64,000 nucleotides of DNA from Planctomycetota bacterium (GTDB lineage Bacteria; Planctomycetota; J058; JAJDCP01). Positions within the stretch are counted from its first letter, which is position 1; each line of letters begins with the position of its first letter. The stretch is taken from NCBI GenBank assembly GCA_029260765.1, contig JAJDCP010000049.1, forward strand, positions 1 through 64,000. The letters run 5' to 3'. Both the position numbers and the translations under genes were made by a program. The notes beneath the pieces are model-generated. The model ran no database searches, was not told the DNA's origin, and saw nothing but the letters and a program-made list of their open reading frames with translations. This document shows positions 33,300 through 41,302 of this stretch, piece after piece.

Positions 33300-33551
33300 T
33301 CAGCCGGCGCGTTTGGCGCTGATCAGGTCGATCATGTCGCCCAAGCAGACCAAGCCTTCCTCTTCGTCCTCCTCGATAGTGAACCCGAATGTGTCTTCAA
33401 CTGCCAAGATCACATCGATCAGGCGTGCCGAGTTGACGCGTAGGTCCTCGAGCAGTCTGGTTTCCCGTTGGGCGCTCTCGAGTGCCTCCTGGTTGCGAGC
33501 AAATGGGCGGATCACCTCGAGAACCTCGGCCAGCAATGAAGAAGTTTCCAA
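33300..33551 (-). CDS. Acyl carrier protein
   Basis: The 83-aa product carries the growing acyl chain on a 4'-phosphopantetheine arm. The attachment site is Ser41 in VNSARLIDVIL (Asn precedes the Ser instead of the usual Asp). The surrounding helices and acidic C-terminal half (FTIEEDEEEG) are typical. It is the last gene of a four-gene operon with a KASIII, a FabA-type dehydratase and a KASII-type synthase, 12 bp after the latter. A dedicated ACP here argues for a specialised acyl product. The phosphopantetheinyl transferase at 42564-43148 could activate it. Confidence 0.85.
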   Translation of the reverse strand: METSSLLAEVLEVIRPFARNQEALESAQRETRLLEDLRVNSARLIDVILAVEDTFGFTIEEDEEEGLVCLGDMIDLISAKRAG

Positions 33552-33563
33552 GCTTCCACTCTC

Positions 33564-34850
33564 CTACTCGGAGCCCTCCTCCCAGCGACGGAAGAGGACA
33601 CAGCCATTGACGTCGCCGAAACCGAAACTGGCCTTGGCGATGATGCGCATCTCAGGGACTGCGCGGGTCTCATGAACCACGGCCTGTGCAAAGGGCTCGA
33701 TGTCCGGATGCAGGTCCGTGCAGTTGCTGGAGCCATGGAAGAACCGTTGCGCCAACTGCAAGACGACCGCGACGCACTCCATGGCACCGGCCGCACCCAT
33801 ACCATGACCGATGAGCGATTTCGTTGCTTGCAGCAGAGGCATTTCTCCCGCTGAGCATTCCAGTGCAGCCGCCCAGTTCCGAACTTCCCAGGGATCGGCA
33901 ATGGTCCCGGTCAGGTGCCCGTTGAGCGCGTCGACCTGGGCGGCATCCGTTCCGGCCGCCTGGAGCGCCAGACGAATGCAGCGTTGCACTCCGAGGGGGT
34001 TGGGGGCGGTAATGCTGCCTCCGTGCCTCTGGCCACCACAGTTGACAGCCCCGCCCAATATCTCTGCGTAGATACGGGCGCCTCGTTGACGCGCGCTCGC
34101 CAGGCTCTCGAGCAGCAGCACGCCGGCGCCCGCGGCTGGGATGAAGCCCGCCGCTGAGGCGCTCATGGGACGGGAGGCGGCCTCGGGCGCGTCATTGCTG
34201 CGGCGGTTCAGCAACTTCATCGAGTCGAAACCGGCCCAGGGGTAGGGAGTGACACCCTCTGCGCCGCCCGCCAGCATACGCTTCGCGAGCCCCACGCGGA
34301 TACGTTCCGCGGCAACGATCACCGCTTCGGTGCCGGTGGTACACGCACTGGAATTCGAGCTGACACGGTTCCCCAGCGCGAGCAGCCCGCCGATGCGGGC
34401 CGACACGCCGCTGGCCATGAATTTCTCTACGATGGTGCTGCCGAGGCGGCGGACACGGCGGTTGTTGGTGAATGGAACCAGGTGGCTGGCGACCGTTTCG
34501 ATTCCGCCTGCACCTGTACCGATGACCGCACCCGTGTCGGGGTCGGCGTCGGGGCTGTCGAGCGCAGGACGTGGCAAGCCCGCGTCCTGCCAGGCTTCGA
34601 GAGCTGCGATGCTGGCGAAGTGCATGATGGTGTTCATGCCCAGCAGCTCTTCGCCGCTGAACAACTCCGGCAGCAGCGCATCGACTGGGGGCGGAATGCC
34701 TGCGACATGGCAGTTGAAGCCATGCTCGACCATCGGGGGATAGATCTGCAGACCGCTGGCGCCGGCCTGGAGCGCCAGAGAGAACGCCTTACAGCCCAAA
34801 CCGTTGGGAGCGACAACACCCAGGCCCGTGACGACGACGCGGGCAGGCAT
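33564..34850 (-). CDS. Beta-ketoacyl-ACP synthase (FabF/KASII-type)
   Basis: Elongating condensing enzyme. The 428-aa product has the active-site Cys170 in NSSACTTGTEA, His312 in LNGHLTGT (variant of NxHGTxT), Lys344 and His349 in ATKSLIGHGMGAAGA. All catalytic positions are present, so it should be active, though the first His motif is atypical. The ATG at 34850 directly abuts the stop of the dehydratase gene, indicating translational coupling. It works with the adjacent ACP, dehydratase and KASIII; no ketoreductase or enoyl reductase is in the cluster, so those may come from housekeeping fatty-acid synthesis. Confidence 0.88.
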   Translation of the reverse strand: MPARVVVTGLGVVAPNGLGCKAFSLALQAGASGLQIYPPMVEHGFNCHVAGIPPPVDALLPELFSGEELLGMNTIMHFASIAALEAWQDAGLPRPALDSPDADPDTGAVIGTGAGGIETVASHLVPFTNNRRVRRLGSTIVEKFMASGVSARIGGLLALGNRVSSNSSACTTGTEAVIVAAERIRVGLAKRMLAGGAEGVTPYPWAGFDSMKLLNRRSNDAPEAASRPMSASAAGFIPAAGAGVLLLESLASARQRGARIYAEILGGAVNCGGQRHGGSITAPNPLGVQRCIRLALQAAGTDAAQVDALNGHLTGTIADPWEVRNWAAALECSAGEMPLLQATKSLIGHGMGAAGAMECVAVVLQLAQRFFHGSSNCTDLHPDIEPFAQAVVHETRAVPEMRIIAKASFGFGDVNGCVLFRRWEEGSE

Positions 34851-35453
34851 CTAGACAGCCTGCGCGGCTTCCCGTCGGGCCTTGGCGCCGCGGTTCGCCT
34901 TCTGATTGGGATACTCGTCGTGGGCGATGCCCTTGAAGAGTCCGAAGCGGGCGTTTTTGACCGAGCAGACCTCTTCGCCGTCGACGGTCACTCGGGCATC
35001 GCCGATGGTCAGGTGGACGCCGCGGTCGCGCATGTTGACGCACCGCTTGATGTTGGCCTCGTAGCGGACGATGCCGTCGTCAGGGCGCACCTCACGCGAG
35101 AAGACCAGCTCGCTGCAACCCAGCGCCCGGGGCTGGCCCACGCCGCCCCGCAGAGCACCGAACAGACCGACCACCATCCAGACGGTGTCGAGCACCAGGC
35201 AGCCGGGCTGCACCGGGTCGCCGATGAAATGGCCCTGGAAGAACCACTCGTCGAAGCGCACTTCGTGCTCGCCGACGATCCGGCCTCCGCGGCGGTGGTG
35301 CTCGACGTCTACGATCCGTGTGAGAATCATGAACGGCGGAGTTGGCAGTCGGAAGAAGCCCTCCGGAGCGTCGCTGACCAGCGTGCTGTGGGCCAACCCC
35401 ACCAGCTGGCGGCGTGACAGCTGCCGGCTTGCCAGGAATTCCTCATACCTCAT
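34851..35453 (-). CDS. FabA-type 3-hydroxyacyl-ACP dehydratase
   Basis: Hot-dog dehydratase of the FabA branch. The 200-aa product has FFQGHFIGDPVQPGCLVLD with catalytic His75 and Asp89, spaced 14 apart as in FabA. The N-terminal PTPPFMILTRI segment corresponds to the FabA PAPNML region. A basic C-terminal tail (KANRGAKARREA) is extra. The ATG at 35453 overlaps the stop of the KASIII gene by four bases (ATGA). FabA enzymes dehydrate and can also isomerise, allowing unsaturated chains; whether this one isomerises cannot be seen. Confidence 0.85.
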   Translation of the reverse strand: MRYEEFLASRQLSRRQLVGLAHSTLVSDAPEGFFRLPTPPFMILTRIVDVEHHRRGGRIVGEHEVRFDEWFFQGHFIGDPVQPGCLVLDTVWMVVGLFGALRGGVGQPRALGCSELVFSREVRPDDGIVRYEANIKRCVNMRDRGVHLTIGDARVTVDGEEVCSVKNARFGLFKGIAHDEYPNQKANRGAKARREAAQAV

Positions 35454-36430
35454 ATCGCCTCCAAGAGTACAGTCCCCCACCCCAACCCGGCACCGACTAC
35501 CGCGACAGCGACTTGATCGCCCGTTGAGAGATGGGACCATTGCATCGAGAGAGTGGCGGGCGCCCCCGCCCCGGCTTGATTGCCGAAAGTCTTGACGTTG
35601 CGCCAGTGGTTGGAATCGGGGATCTTGCAGTGGTTGCATACGCTCTGGAGCATCACTTCGTTGGCCTGGTGTCCGACAAAGTGGCACTGGTTCCAATCGA
35701 GCCCATGCCGAGCCTGCAGGTCTTTGAGTTGACGGACAGTCTTCCGCACCGAGAAGCTGCGTACCGCGCGGCCGTCCTGGTGGAAGTGTCCGAAGCGCGC
35801 CAGCGTGATCGCCGGGCTGCGGGTCGGATCACTGTCGTAGCACGCCTCGCGCACACGCAAGCCGCGGGCGTCGCTGGAGCTGACGATCCAGGCCGCGGCG
35901 CCGTCGCTGAGGATCGCACCGTCTGAGCCCTGGGAGTAGTCGATGGCAGCCGTGAAGGTCGCTGTCGACACGCACAGCGTGTATTCCGGCAGAGCGTCGC
36001 CCATGGCTCCCAGCAGGCTGAGGTGCAGTGCGAAGGCCGGGCAGGCACCAAACACGTCGAAGGCGCGGACTTTCAAGCCCAGCGCATGCCCCAGCCGCTG
36101 CGCTTCGGCAGGTACGGTCTGCAGGGGGGTGCAGCAGTTGGCGATGATCGTGCCGATCTGCGCCGGCTCCAGCCCGGCGCGCTGCAATGCCATCTGGGAG
36201 GCCTCGAGCGCGAGATCCGTCGGAGTCTGCTGCAGCAGCTCGAAGGCTTGCCGCGGGTCGCGGTTGTGCGTCGCGCGCAGGTAGTCGAGGGGAAGGACGG
36301 TGCGGCGGTGGGTGATGCCGATCCGGTCGATGATCCAGCCCGCCTCCAGGCCTATGTCGAGGCTCTCCAGGAAGCTGTTGTCGATCTCTGTGGGAGGGTG
36401 GGCGTGACCCATACCGACAATGTGCATCAA
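35450..36430 (-). CDS. 3-oxoacyl-ACP synthase III family protein (FabH-like)
   Basis: Initiating or specialised condensing enzyme. The 326-aa product has the intact catalytic triad Cys130 (VFGACPAFALH), His254 (VGHQANEVML) and Asn284 (FGNQAGAGAPAT). It is the first gene of the fatty-acid operon and starts 128 bp from the divergent PilZ-methyltransferase gene. FabH-like enzymes outside primary metabolism choose unusual starters or join two acyl chains (as in alkylquinolone, dialkylresorcinol or olefin pathways), so the starter here may be special. Exact chemistry is unknown. Confidence 0.88.
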   Translation of the reverse strand: MMHIVGMGHAHPPTEIDNSFLESLDIGLEAGWIIDRIGITHRRTVLPLDYLRATHNRDPRQAFELLQQTPTDLALEASQMALQRAGLEPAQIGTIIANCCTPLQTVPAEAQRLGHALGLKVRAFDVFGACPAFALHLSLLGAMGDALPEYTLCVSTATFTAAIDYSQGSDGAILSDGAAAWIVSSSDARGLRVREACYDSDPTRSPAITLARFGHFHQDGRAVRSFSVRKTVRQLKDLQARHGLDWNQCHFVGHQANEVMLQSVCNHCKIPDSNHWRNVKTFGNQAGAGAPATLSMQWSHLSTGDQVAVAVVGAGLGWGTVLLEAI

Positions 36431-36558
36431 TTCTAAACCAGCTCAGTTTGTTGACATATTTATTATTATGGGCGAACGGTCTTGATTCAACAAAAATAAT
36501 GAACGTAGCAGCATGCTTTGCTACCATCCTTAGGTCCGTTCATTCAGGAGTATCGGCG
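36431..36558. promoter_or_regulatory. AT-rich divergent promoter region of the acyl-signal locus
   Basis: A 128-bp gap between the KASIII gene (leftward) and the PilZ-methyltransferase gene (rightward), strikingly AT-rich against its surroundings, especially 36445-36505. TTGACA stands at 36451-36456, but I see no matching -10 at the usual spacing. AGGAG at 36546-36550 is the ribosome site for the TTG start at 36559. This is the likely shared control region; no operator is identified. Confidence 0.55.
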
Positions 36559-38022
36559 TTGAGCGTGCAGGAGATCTGGGGATATCGTCATAGCCTCCTC
36601 AAAGGTGGGCGAGGCAGCGAGGTACGGTTTCGGCCCGAACGCTACGATGGCCGTGGTCTGCCTTTCCGCGCACGTGTCGCTGGACAGAGCTTCGCGTTGG
36701 CAGATTTCTCTCGTGGTGGCCTTGGAGTCTTCTGCCAGCCGTCTGAAGTTCCCGCCATGGGCAGCGAGTTGAAGCTCGAAATCGAGCTACAAGGCGAGAT
36801 CCATTTCTGTGCCCGGGCGGGTGTCGTCCATAGCACACCGAGCGTCGGGGGCCTCGTGGTTGGAATGGCCTTTCTCGATCGAACTCTCGACGTCGACCAT
36901 CTTTTTGCTGTCCATGCGGCAGTCCAGACCGCGCAGAAGCTTATCGCAGACTTGCAAAACGAGCTCAGTAGCGCCGCAGCGTTGCCTGCAGAGTTGCGGG
37001 CTCTGGTGGCGGACATGCGGTTGGTTCTCGAGGCGTGGCGCAACAAACTCGATGGCCTCGAGGCGCAATCGGCGAACGCGCCGGCGTCTCGCGGGCTCGG
37101 CAAACAGGGCAGCCGCGCGCTGCTCGATCGTCTAGAGGTGGGGTTTGTGCCGGGCTTTCTCGATTTTGTGCGCCGTTTCGACGCCTTGACCTGCGAGCTG
37201 GCTCCCGAGTCGCAGGCCGCCTGCCGAGATTTCTGTAAGGCCCACCTGCTCGATTTGCTGAGCCTGGCGCCGGTCCATCGACGCGCCTATCAGAAACCTC
37301 TCGGCTACGCCGGCGATTATCTGGTCATGCACTACTTCTACATCGACCATGATCTGGGCGATTCCCTGTTCGCCCGTCTATTGCATCGAGCGAGCTGCCA
37401 GGTGACCGCGGCACGGGCAGTCAGCTCGCGCGTCGGCTACCTCAAAGAGAAGGTTCGGCAGGCCCGGCAACGTTGGGCCGGGAGTCGCCTGCGCGTGCTG
37501 TCGATTGGTTGTGGGGCGGCACAAGAGGTTCAAGAGCTTGTTGCCGAGGAACCCCAAGCTGCCATGAGTTTCAGTCTTGTCGACCAGGACAGCCAAGCTC
37601 TCGATCATTGCCAGCGTCGCCTTTCGGCGTTGCTTCGTGAGCCGGGTCCAGATGGGCCTGAGGTGCACTACTACCGCCTCTCCGTCCTGCAACTGTTGCG
37701 GGGACGAGCGCCCCTTGACGCTCTGGCTGGCCAGCATCTGATCTACGCTGCAGGTTTGTTCGACTATCTCGAGTCTGATGTCGCGCAACGATTGCTCGTC
37801 GCATTACTCGCGCTGCTCGCTCCCGGTGGTCGCTTGATCGTGGGGAACTTCGATTTCAGCTGCGACACGCGCGGAATCATGAAGTATTTGTTAGATTGGG
37901 ATATAATCTATCGCAGTCGAGACGACATGCTTGATTTGGTACCGGAGCCCGTTTCTCTGCAAAGGCACGTGGAAGCGGAGAGCACCGGCATCAACCTGTT
38001 TCTGGTGCTCGACAAAGAGTAG
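36559..38022 (+). CDS. PilZ domain fused to PhcB-type SAM methyltransferase
   Basis: The N-terminal ~130 residues match PilZ: basic FRPERYDGR followed by ADFSRGGLG (D-x-S-x-x-G), the c-di-GMP-binding signature. The C-terminal ~290 residues match the PhcB family, annotated as 3-hydroxypalmitate methyl-ester synthases: KPLGYAGDYLVMHYFYIDHD, LFARLLHRA, and the SAM loop VLSIGCGAAQEVQEL. PhcB makes the quorum signal of Ralstonia by methylating a 3-hydroxy fatty acid. The TTG at 36559 is chosen over ATG 36499 because AGGAG lies 8 nt upstream. It heads an operon with two-component genes and is divergent from fatty-acid genes. The methylated substrate is inferred, not shown. Confidence 0.8.
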   Translation: MSVQEIWGYRHSLLKGGRGSEVRFRPERYDGRGLPFRARVAGQSFALADFSRGGLGVFCQPSEVPAMGSELKLEIELQGEIHFCARAGVVHSTPSVGGLVVGMAFLDRTLDVDHLFAVHAAVQTAQKLIADLQNELSSAAALPAELRALVADMRLVLEAWRNKLDGLEAQSANAPASRGLGKQGSRALLDRLEVGFVPGFLDFVRRFDALTCELAPESQAACRDFCKAHLLDLLSLAPVHRRAYQKPLGYAGDYLVMHYFYIDHDLGDSLFARLLHRASCQVTAARAVSSRVGYLKEKVRQARQRWAGSRLRVLSIGCGAAQEVQELVAEEPQAAMSFSLVDQDSQALDHCQRRLSALLREPGPDGPEVHYYRLSVLQLLRGRAPLDALAGQHLIYAAGLFDYLESDVAQRLLVALLALLAPGGRLIVGNFDFSCDTRGIMKYLLDWDIIYRSRDDMLDLVPEPVSLQRHVEAESTGINLFLVLDKE

Positions 38023-38112
38023 GAGACCGCGGTCGCGGTCCACGCAGTCCGAAACATGCTGGTGTAAGGCGTCGCCGAGAGTTGGGGCGCAGGGAAAAGG
38101 GAGCAGGGAGCC

Positions 38113-38718
38113 TTGGCAACCAACAAGTCCAAAAACCTTCCTCAGGAAGTCTTCACAACGTTTGACGCTGCCAAGATCTGCAATGCGAACTTCAATTCCA
38201 TCAAGAATTGGATTCACCAGGGCAAGCTTCGAGCGTACAAGACGCCGGGCGGGCACTACCGCATTCAGAAGCAAGACCTGCGCAGCTTCTTGCATGATCA
38301 TGGCATGCCTGACCCGTTCGAGCCTACGCAGAAGACGATCTTGATTCTCGATGACAATCAAGACGTGATCGACAATATGCAGTTGTTGCTCTCTGATTAC
38401 AAGTGCATGGGCGTGACTGACGGCTATGATGCCCTGGTGCAGATCGGGCGTGAGCCGCCCGATATCGTCTTGATCGACATCTACATGCCCGATCTGGACG
38501 GCTTCGAGGTGATCCGCAGGCTGCGTGAGAAGGACTTCCTCACCAAGACAATGATCATCGCCTATTCGGGGGCCAATGAGTCGGACCTGCCCGAAAGGAC
38601 CGTTGAGGCCGGCGCACATGCTTTCTGGCCCAAAGATGGGGACGCTGCCATCCTGATTCGCCTGATCGAGGAACTGCTGGATGGAACCTACACGCCCCCA
38701 GCGACAAAGAAAGCCTGA
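38113..38718 (+). CDS. Response regulator with N-terminal MerR/excisionase-type HTH
   Basis: The 201-aa product has the reverse of the usual order. Residues ~12-65 form a helix-turn-helix of the excisionase/MerR type (TFDAAKICNANFNSIKNWIH, then TPGGHYRI). A receiver domain follows (~75-190) with acidic residues DD near 80, phospho-acceptor Asp in IVLIDIYMPDLDG, and a late Trp-Pro-Lys in place of the usual Lys-Pro. The start is TTG at 38113 behind AGGGAG. It lies 90 bp after the methyltransferase and overlaps the sensor kinase gene by 38 bp. It is probably the DNA-binding output of the system. Confidence 0.85.
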   Translation: MATNKSKNLPQEVFTTFDAAKICNANFNSIKNWIHQGKLRAYKTPGGHYRIQKQDLRSFLHDHGMPDPFEPTQKTILILDDNQDVIDNMQLLLSDYKCMGVTDGYDALVQIGREPPDIVLIDIYMPDLDGFEVIRRLREKDFLTKTMIIAYSGANESDLPERTVEAGAHAFWPKDGDAAILIRLIEELLDGTYTPPATKKA

Positions 38719-41302
38719 CTCTCTGGATGCCGCTTTCGCGCAGTCGATCGAAGACCGCAATCTCACAGGTTTGCGATGGGTCTCGGCTGTGGGTGGTGGC
38801 GCGCTTCTGCTATTCAGCCCTCTCGACAGTGTTCTGCTGGGTTCGATGGAATCCGACAGCGAGTTCCTGACCTTCTTCATTCTGCGACTGATTGCTCTGA
38901 CGGGCCAGTTCGGGCTGTTTGGCTTGACCTATCTGCCACGCTGCCGGCGTTACATGTCCTGGCTCTGCGTCGCCAGCCTGCTGATCGTGGGGATGGCCAT
39001 CGCCATGATGGTCCAGCTGTTGGGGGGGTTCACGTCGTCCTATTACGCTGGCTTGAATCTGGTGCTCTTGGCGAGCATCTTCTTCGCTCTGCGTCCTTGG
39101 CAGCTCGGCGTCACCAGCCTCGCGATCTATGGCATGTACCTGCTTCCCAGCCTGTGGATGCACCACCTGGGCTTGTTCGAGATCAGCGGGTCGAATTCGA
39201 GCATTCTGTTCAATAACAGCCTGTTCATCCTGACGACCGGGGCGTTCGTTGTCGCCGCCAACGCCCTGAGCCACAGATTGCGCCGCGCGCAGTTCGAGGC
39301 CAACCACAATCTTGAAGACGCGCATGCGCGTCTGCAGGGCCTTGACGAGACCAAGTCGCGCTTTTTTGCCAACATCAGCCACGAGCTACGCACGCCGCTG
39401 ACGTTGATCCTGTCCCCGGTCGAGACGCTGCTGGAGAGTCCCAAGGAGAAGCTGGGGGCGCGCACCCGGGCCTACCTTGAGACGATGCACTCCAATGCGC
39501 AACGGCTGTTGAAGCTGATCAACGATCTGCTCGACCTCGCGAAGCTCGATGACGGCCGCCTGAAGTTGCATCTGCGTGCCCTCGATCTGAACAAGCTGCT
39601 CGAACACCTGGTCGATGCGGTGCGGCCGCTGGCACAGCGCAAGAAAGTGCAGCTGCTGTTTGCGGGCGATACCCCGGTGCCGATCTCAGCTGACCCCGAC
39701 CGGATCGAGCAGGTCGTCCTGAACCTGTTGGCCAATGCGGTCAAGTTCACCCCCGAGGGGGGACGTGTGGAGCTTGTTCTCGAGGTCCACGCGGACCGGA
39801 TTACGGTGCGGGTCCGCGACACTGGGATCGGCATCCCGCAGGGACAGCTGGAGTTGATCTTCAATCGTTTCGCCCAGGTCGACGACGGGCCGAACCGGGA
39901 GCACGGCGGCACGGGAATCGGCCTCGCGGTGGCACGCGAGTTGGTGGAATTGCACGGCGGCCGGATCTGGGCGGAGAGTTTGGTTGGGCAGGGTTCGAGT
40001 TTCTGTTTCGACCTGCCACGCGCTGGCGAGAGTCTGGCAGCACTCGACATTTCCTGGCCTGAGCAGAGCGCCGTGCAGGACACAGCAGACAGCCGCATGC
40101 TCGAGATCGAGCTGGCGACGGTCTCTGCGCCACAGCTCGAGACTGAGAACGAGAAGGGGTATTCGCTGGCGACGGGGACATTGCTGCTGGTCGAGGACGA
40201 TCCAGAGATCCTCGCGATGCTCGCGCGCGAGCTGGCTGGAGACTTTCGCATCGTGACCGCCCGTGATGGACGCGAAGGTCTCGAAGCCGCCTTGAGGGCG
40301 CGGCCGGATCTGATCGTCTCCGACGTCATGATGCCGTGGATCGGGGGCTTCGAGCTGTGCCGGCAGATCAAGAGCCACGAGCGGCTCCGACACATTCCCA
40401 TCATTCTGCTGACTGCCAAGGGAGACCTCGACAGCAAGATCGAGGGCTTCGATGTCGGTGCAGACGCCTACCTGCCGAAGCCGTTCAACATACAGGAGCT
40501 CAAGACCCGTATCCGCGCGCTTCTGAAGTCACGGGCCGCCCAGGGGGGGCGGGTCTTGCAGGCGCACATGAGCGCTCTGGCCGGATTCGCCGCAGGCCTG
40601 TCGCATGAGATCAACAACCCGCTGGTGCCCCTCGCGTCGGGGTTCCGAAGCCTGATGATGTTCTTTGAGATGTATCGGGAGCGCGTCGAGGCCAGCAGCG
40701 CGCCGGACAAACGCACGAAGGCACTGGTCGGGCGGATCGAGTCCTTCGGTGAGTCTGTCGAGGTCGGCATCGATCGGATCCAGTCACTCCTGCAACGCGT
40801 GGGGAAGCTGGCCACAGGCGTCGGCAATCGGGAGATGGTGGTGGACCTGAACGGTGCGCTCGACTCGACGCTTGCGCTTCTGCGTCCACGCCTGCCCTCG
40901 GGGGTTGAAATCACCTGCGATCTCAATCCTTCGGTGGCCGTGTTCGGCCCGGTCGAGGGGATCAATCAGGTGCTGATCAATCTGCTGAAGAACGCGATCC
41001 TGGCCGTCTCTGAAGAGGGCACGATCGAAGTGAGCACTCGGGTCGACGAGCGCGGAGTCCAGCTGGTCATCCGTGACTCCGGCATGGGCATCCCCCCTGA
41101 CGTGTTGCCGCGGATCTTCGATCATTTCTTCTCGACCCGCCCTGAGGGGGAGGGGCAAGGGTTGGGCTTGAGTATCGTGCATGATATTGTCACACGGATG
41201 AAGGGGCACATCCATGTAGACTCAAAGCCAGGCGAAGGAACCGCCTTCACCATTCGTTGGCCGTTGCCCAAGCAGGAACCCGTGGAGGCCCCTCATGCCT
41301 GA
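38681..41302 (+). CDS. Multi-TM hybrid sensor kinase with two kinase modules
   Basis: The 873-aa product has about six transmembrane helices in residues 30-195 with almost no periplasmic loops, as in PhcS, LqsS and CqsS, which sense lipid-like signals. A HisKA/HATPase module follows with His234 (NISHELRTPL), then a receiver with Asp548 (IVSDVMMP) and Lys600. A second kinase-like module has His642 (LSHEINNPL), N-box LLKNAILAV and GQGLGLSIV. Two complete kinase modules around one receiver is unusual. The ATG lies inside the preceding regulator gene with GAGGA upstream, and its stop overlaps the next gene by 8 bp. Proposed sensor of the methyl-ester signal. Confidence 0.85.
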   Translation: MEPTRPQRQRKPDSLDAAFAQSIEDRNLTGLRWVSAVGGGALLLFSPLDSVLLGSMESDSEFLTFFILRLIALTGQFGLFGLTYLPRCRRYMSWLCVASLLIVGMAIAMMVQLLGGFTSSYYAGLNLVLLASIFFALRPWQLGVTSLAIYGMYLLPSLWMHHLGLFEISGSNSSILFNNSLFILTTGAFVVAANALSHRLRRAQFEANHNLEDAHARLQGLDETKSRFFANISHELRTPLTLILSPVETLLESPKEKLGARTRAYLETMHSNAQRLLKLINDLLDLAKLDDGRLKLHLRALDLNKLLEHLVDAVRPLAQRKKVQLLFAGDTPVPISADPDRIEQVVLNLLANAVKFTPEGGRVELVLEVHADRITVRVRDTGIGIPQGQLELIFNRFAQVDDGPNREHGGTGIGLAVARELVELHGGRIWAESLVGQGSSFCFDLPRAGESLAALDISWPEQSAVQDTADSRMLEIELATVSAPQLETENEKGYSLATGTLLLVEDDPEILAMLARELAGDFRIVTARDGREGLEAALRARPDLIVSDVMMPWIGGFELCRQIKSHERLRHIPIILLTAKGDLDSKIEGFDVGADAYLPKPFNIQELKTRIRALLKSRAAQGGRVLQAHMSALAGFAAGLSHEINNPLVPLASGFRSLMMFFEMYRERVEASSAPDKRTKALVGRIESFGESVEVGIDRIQSLLQRVGKLATGVGNREMVVDLNGALDSTLALLRPRLPSGVEITCDLNPSVAVFGPVEGINQVLINLLKNAILAVSEEGTIEVSTRVDERGVQLVIRDSGMGIPPDVLPRIFDHFFSTRPEGEGQGLGLSIVHDIVTRMKGHIHVDSKPGEGTAFTIRWPLPKQEPVEAPHA

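Noticed and set aside
36434..36439. TAGAAT as a -10 box for the KASIII gene
   Set aside because: It ends only 3 nt before the ATG and has no good -35 at proper spacing; it would need leaderless translation.
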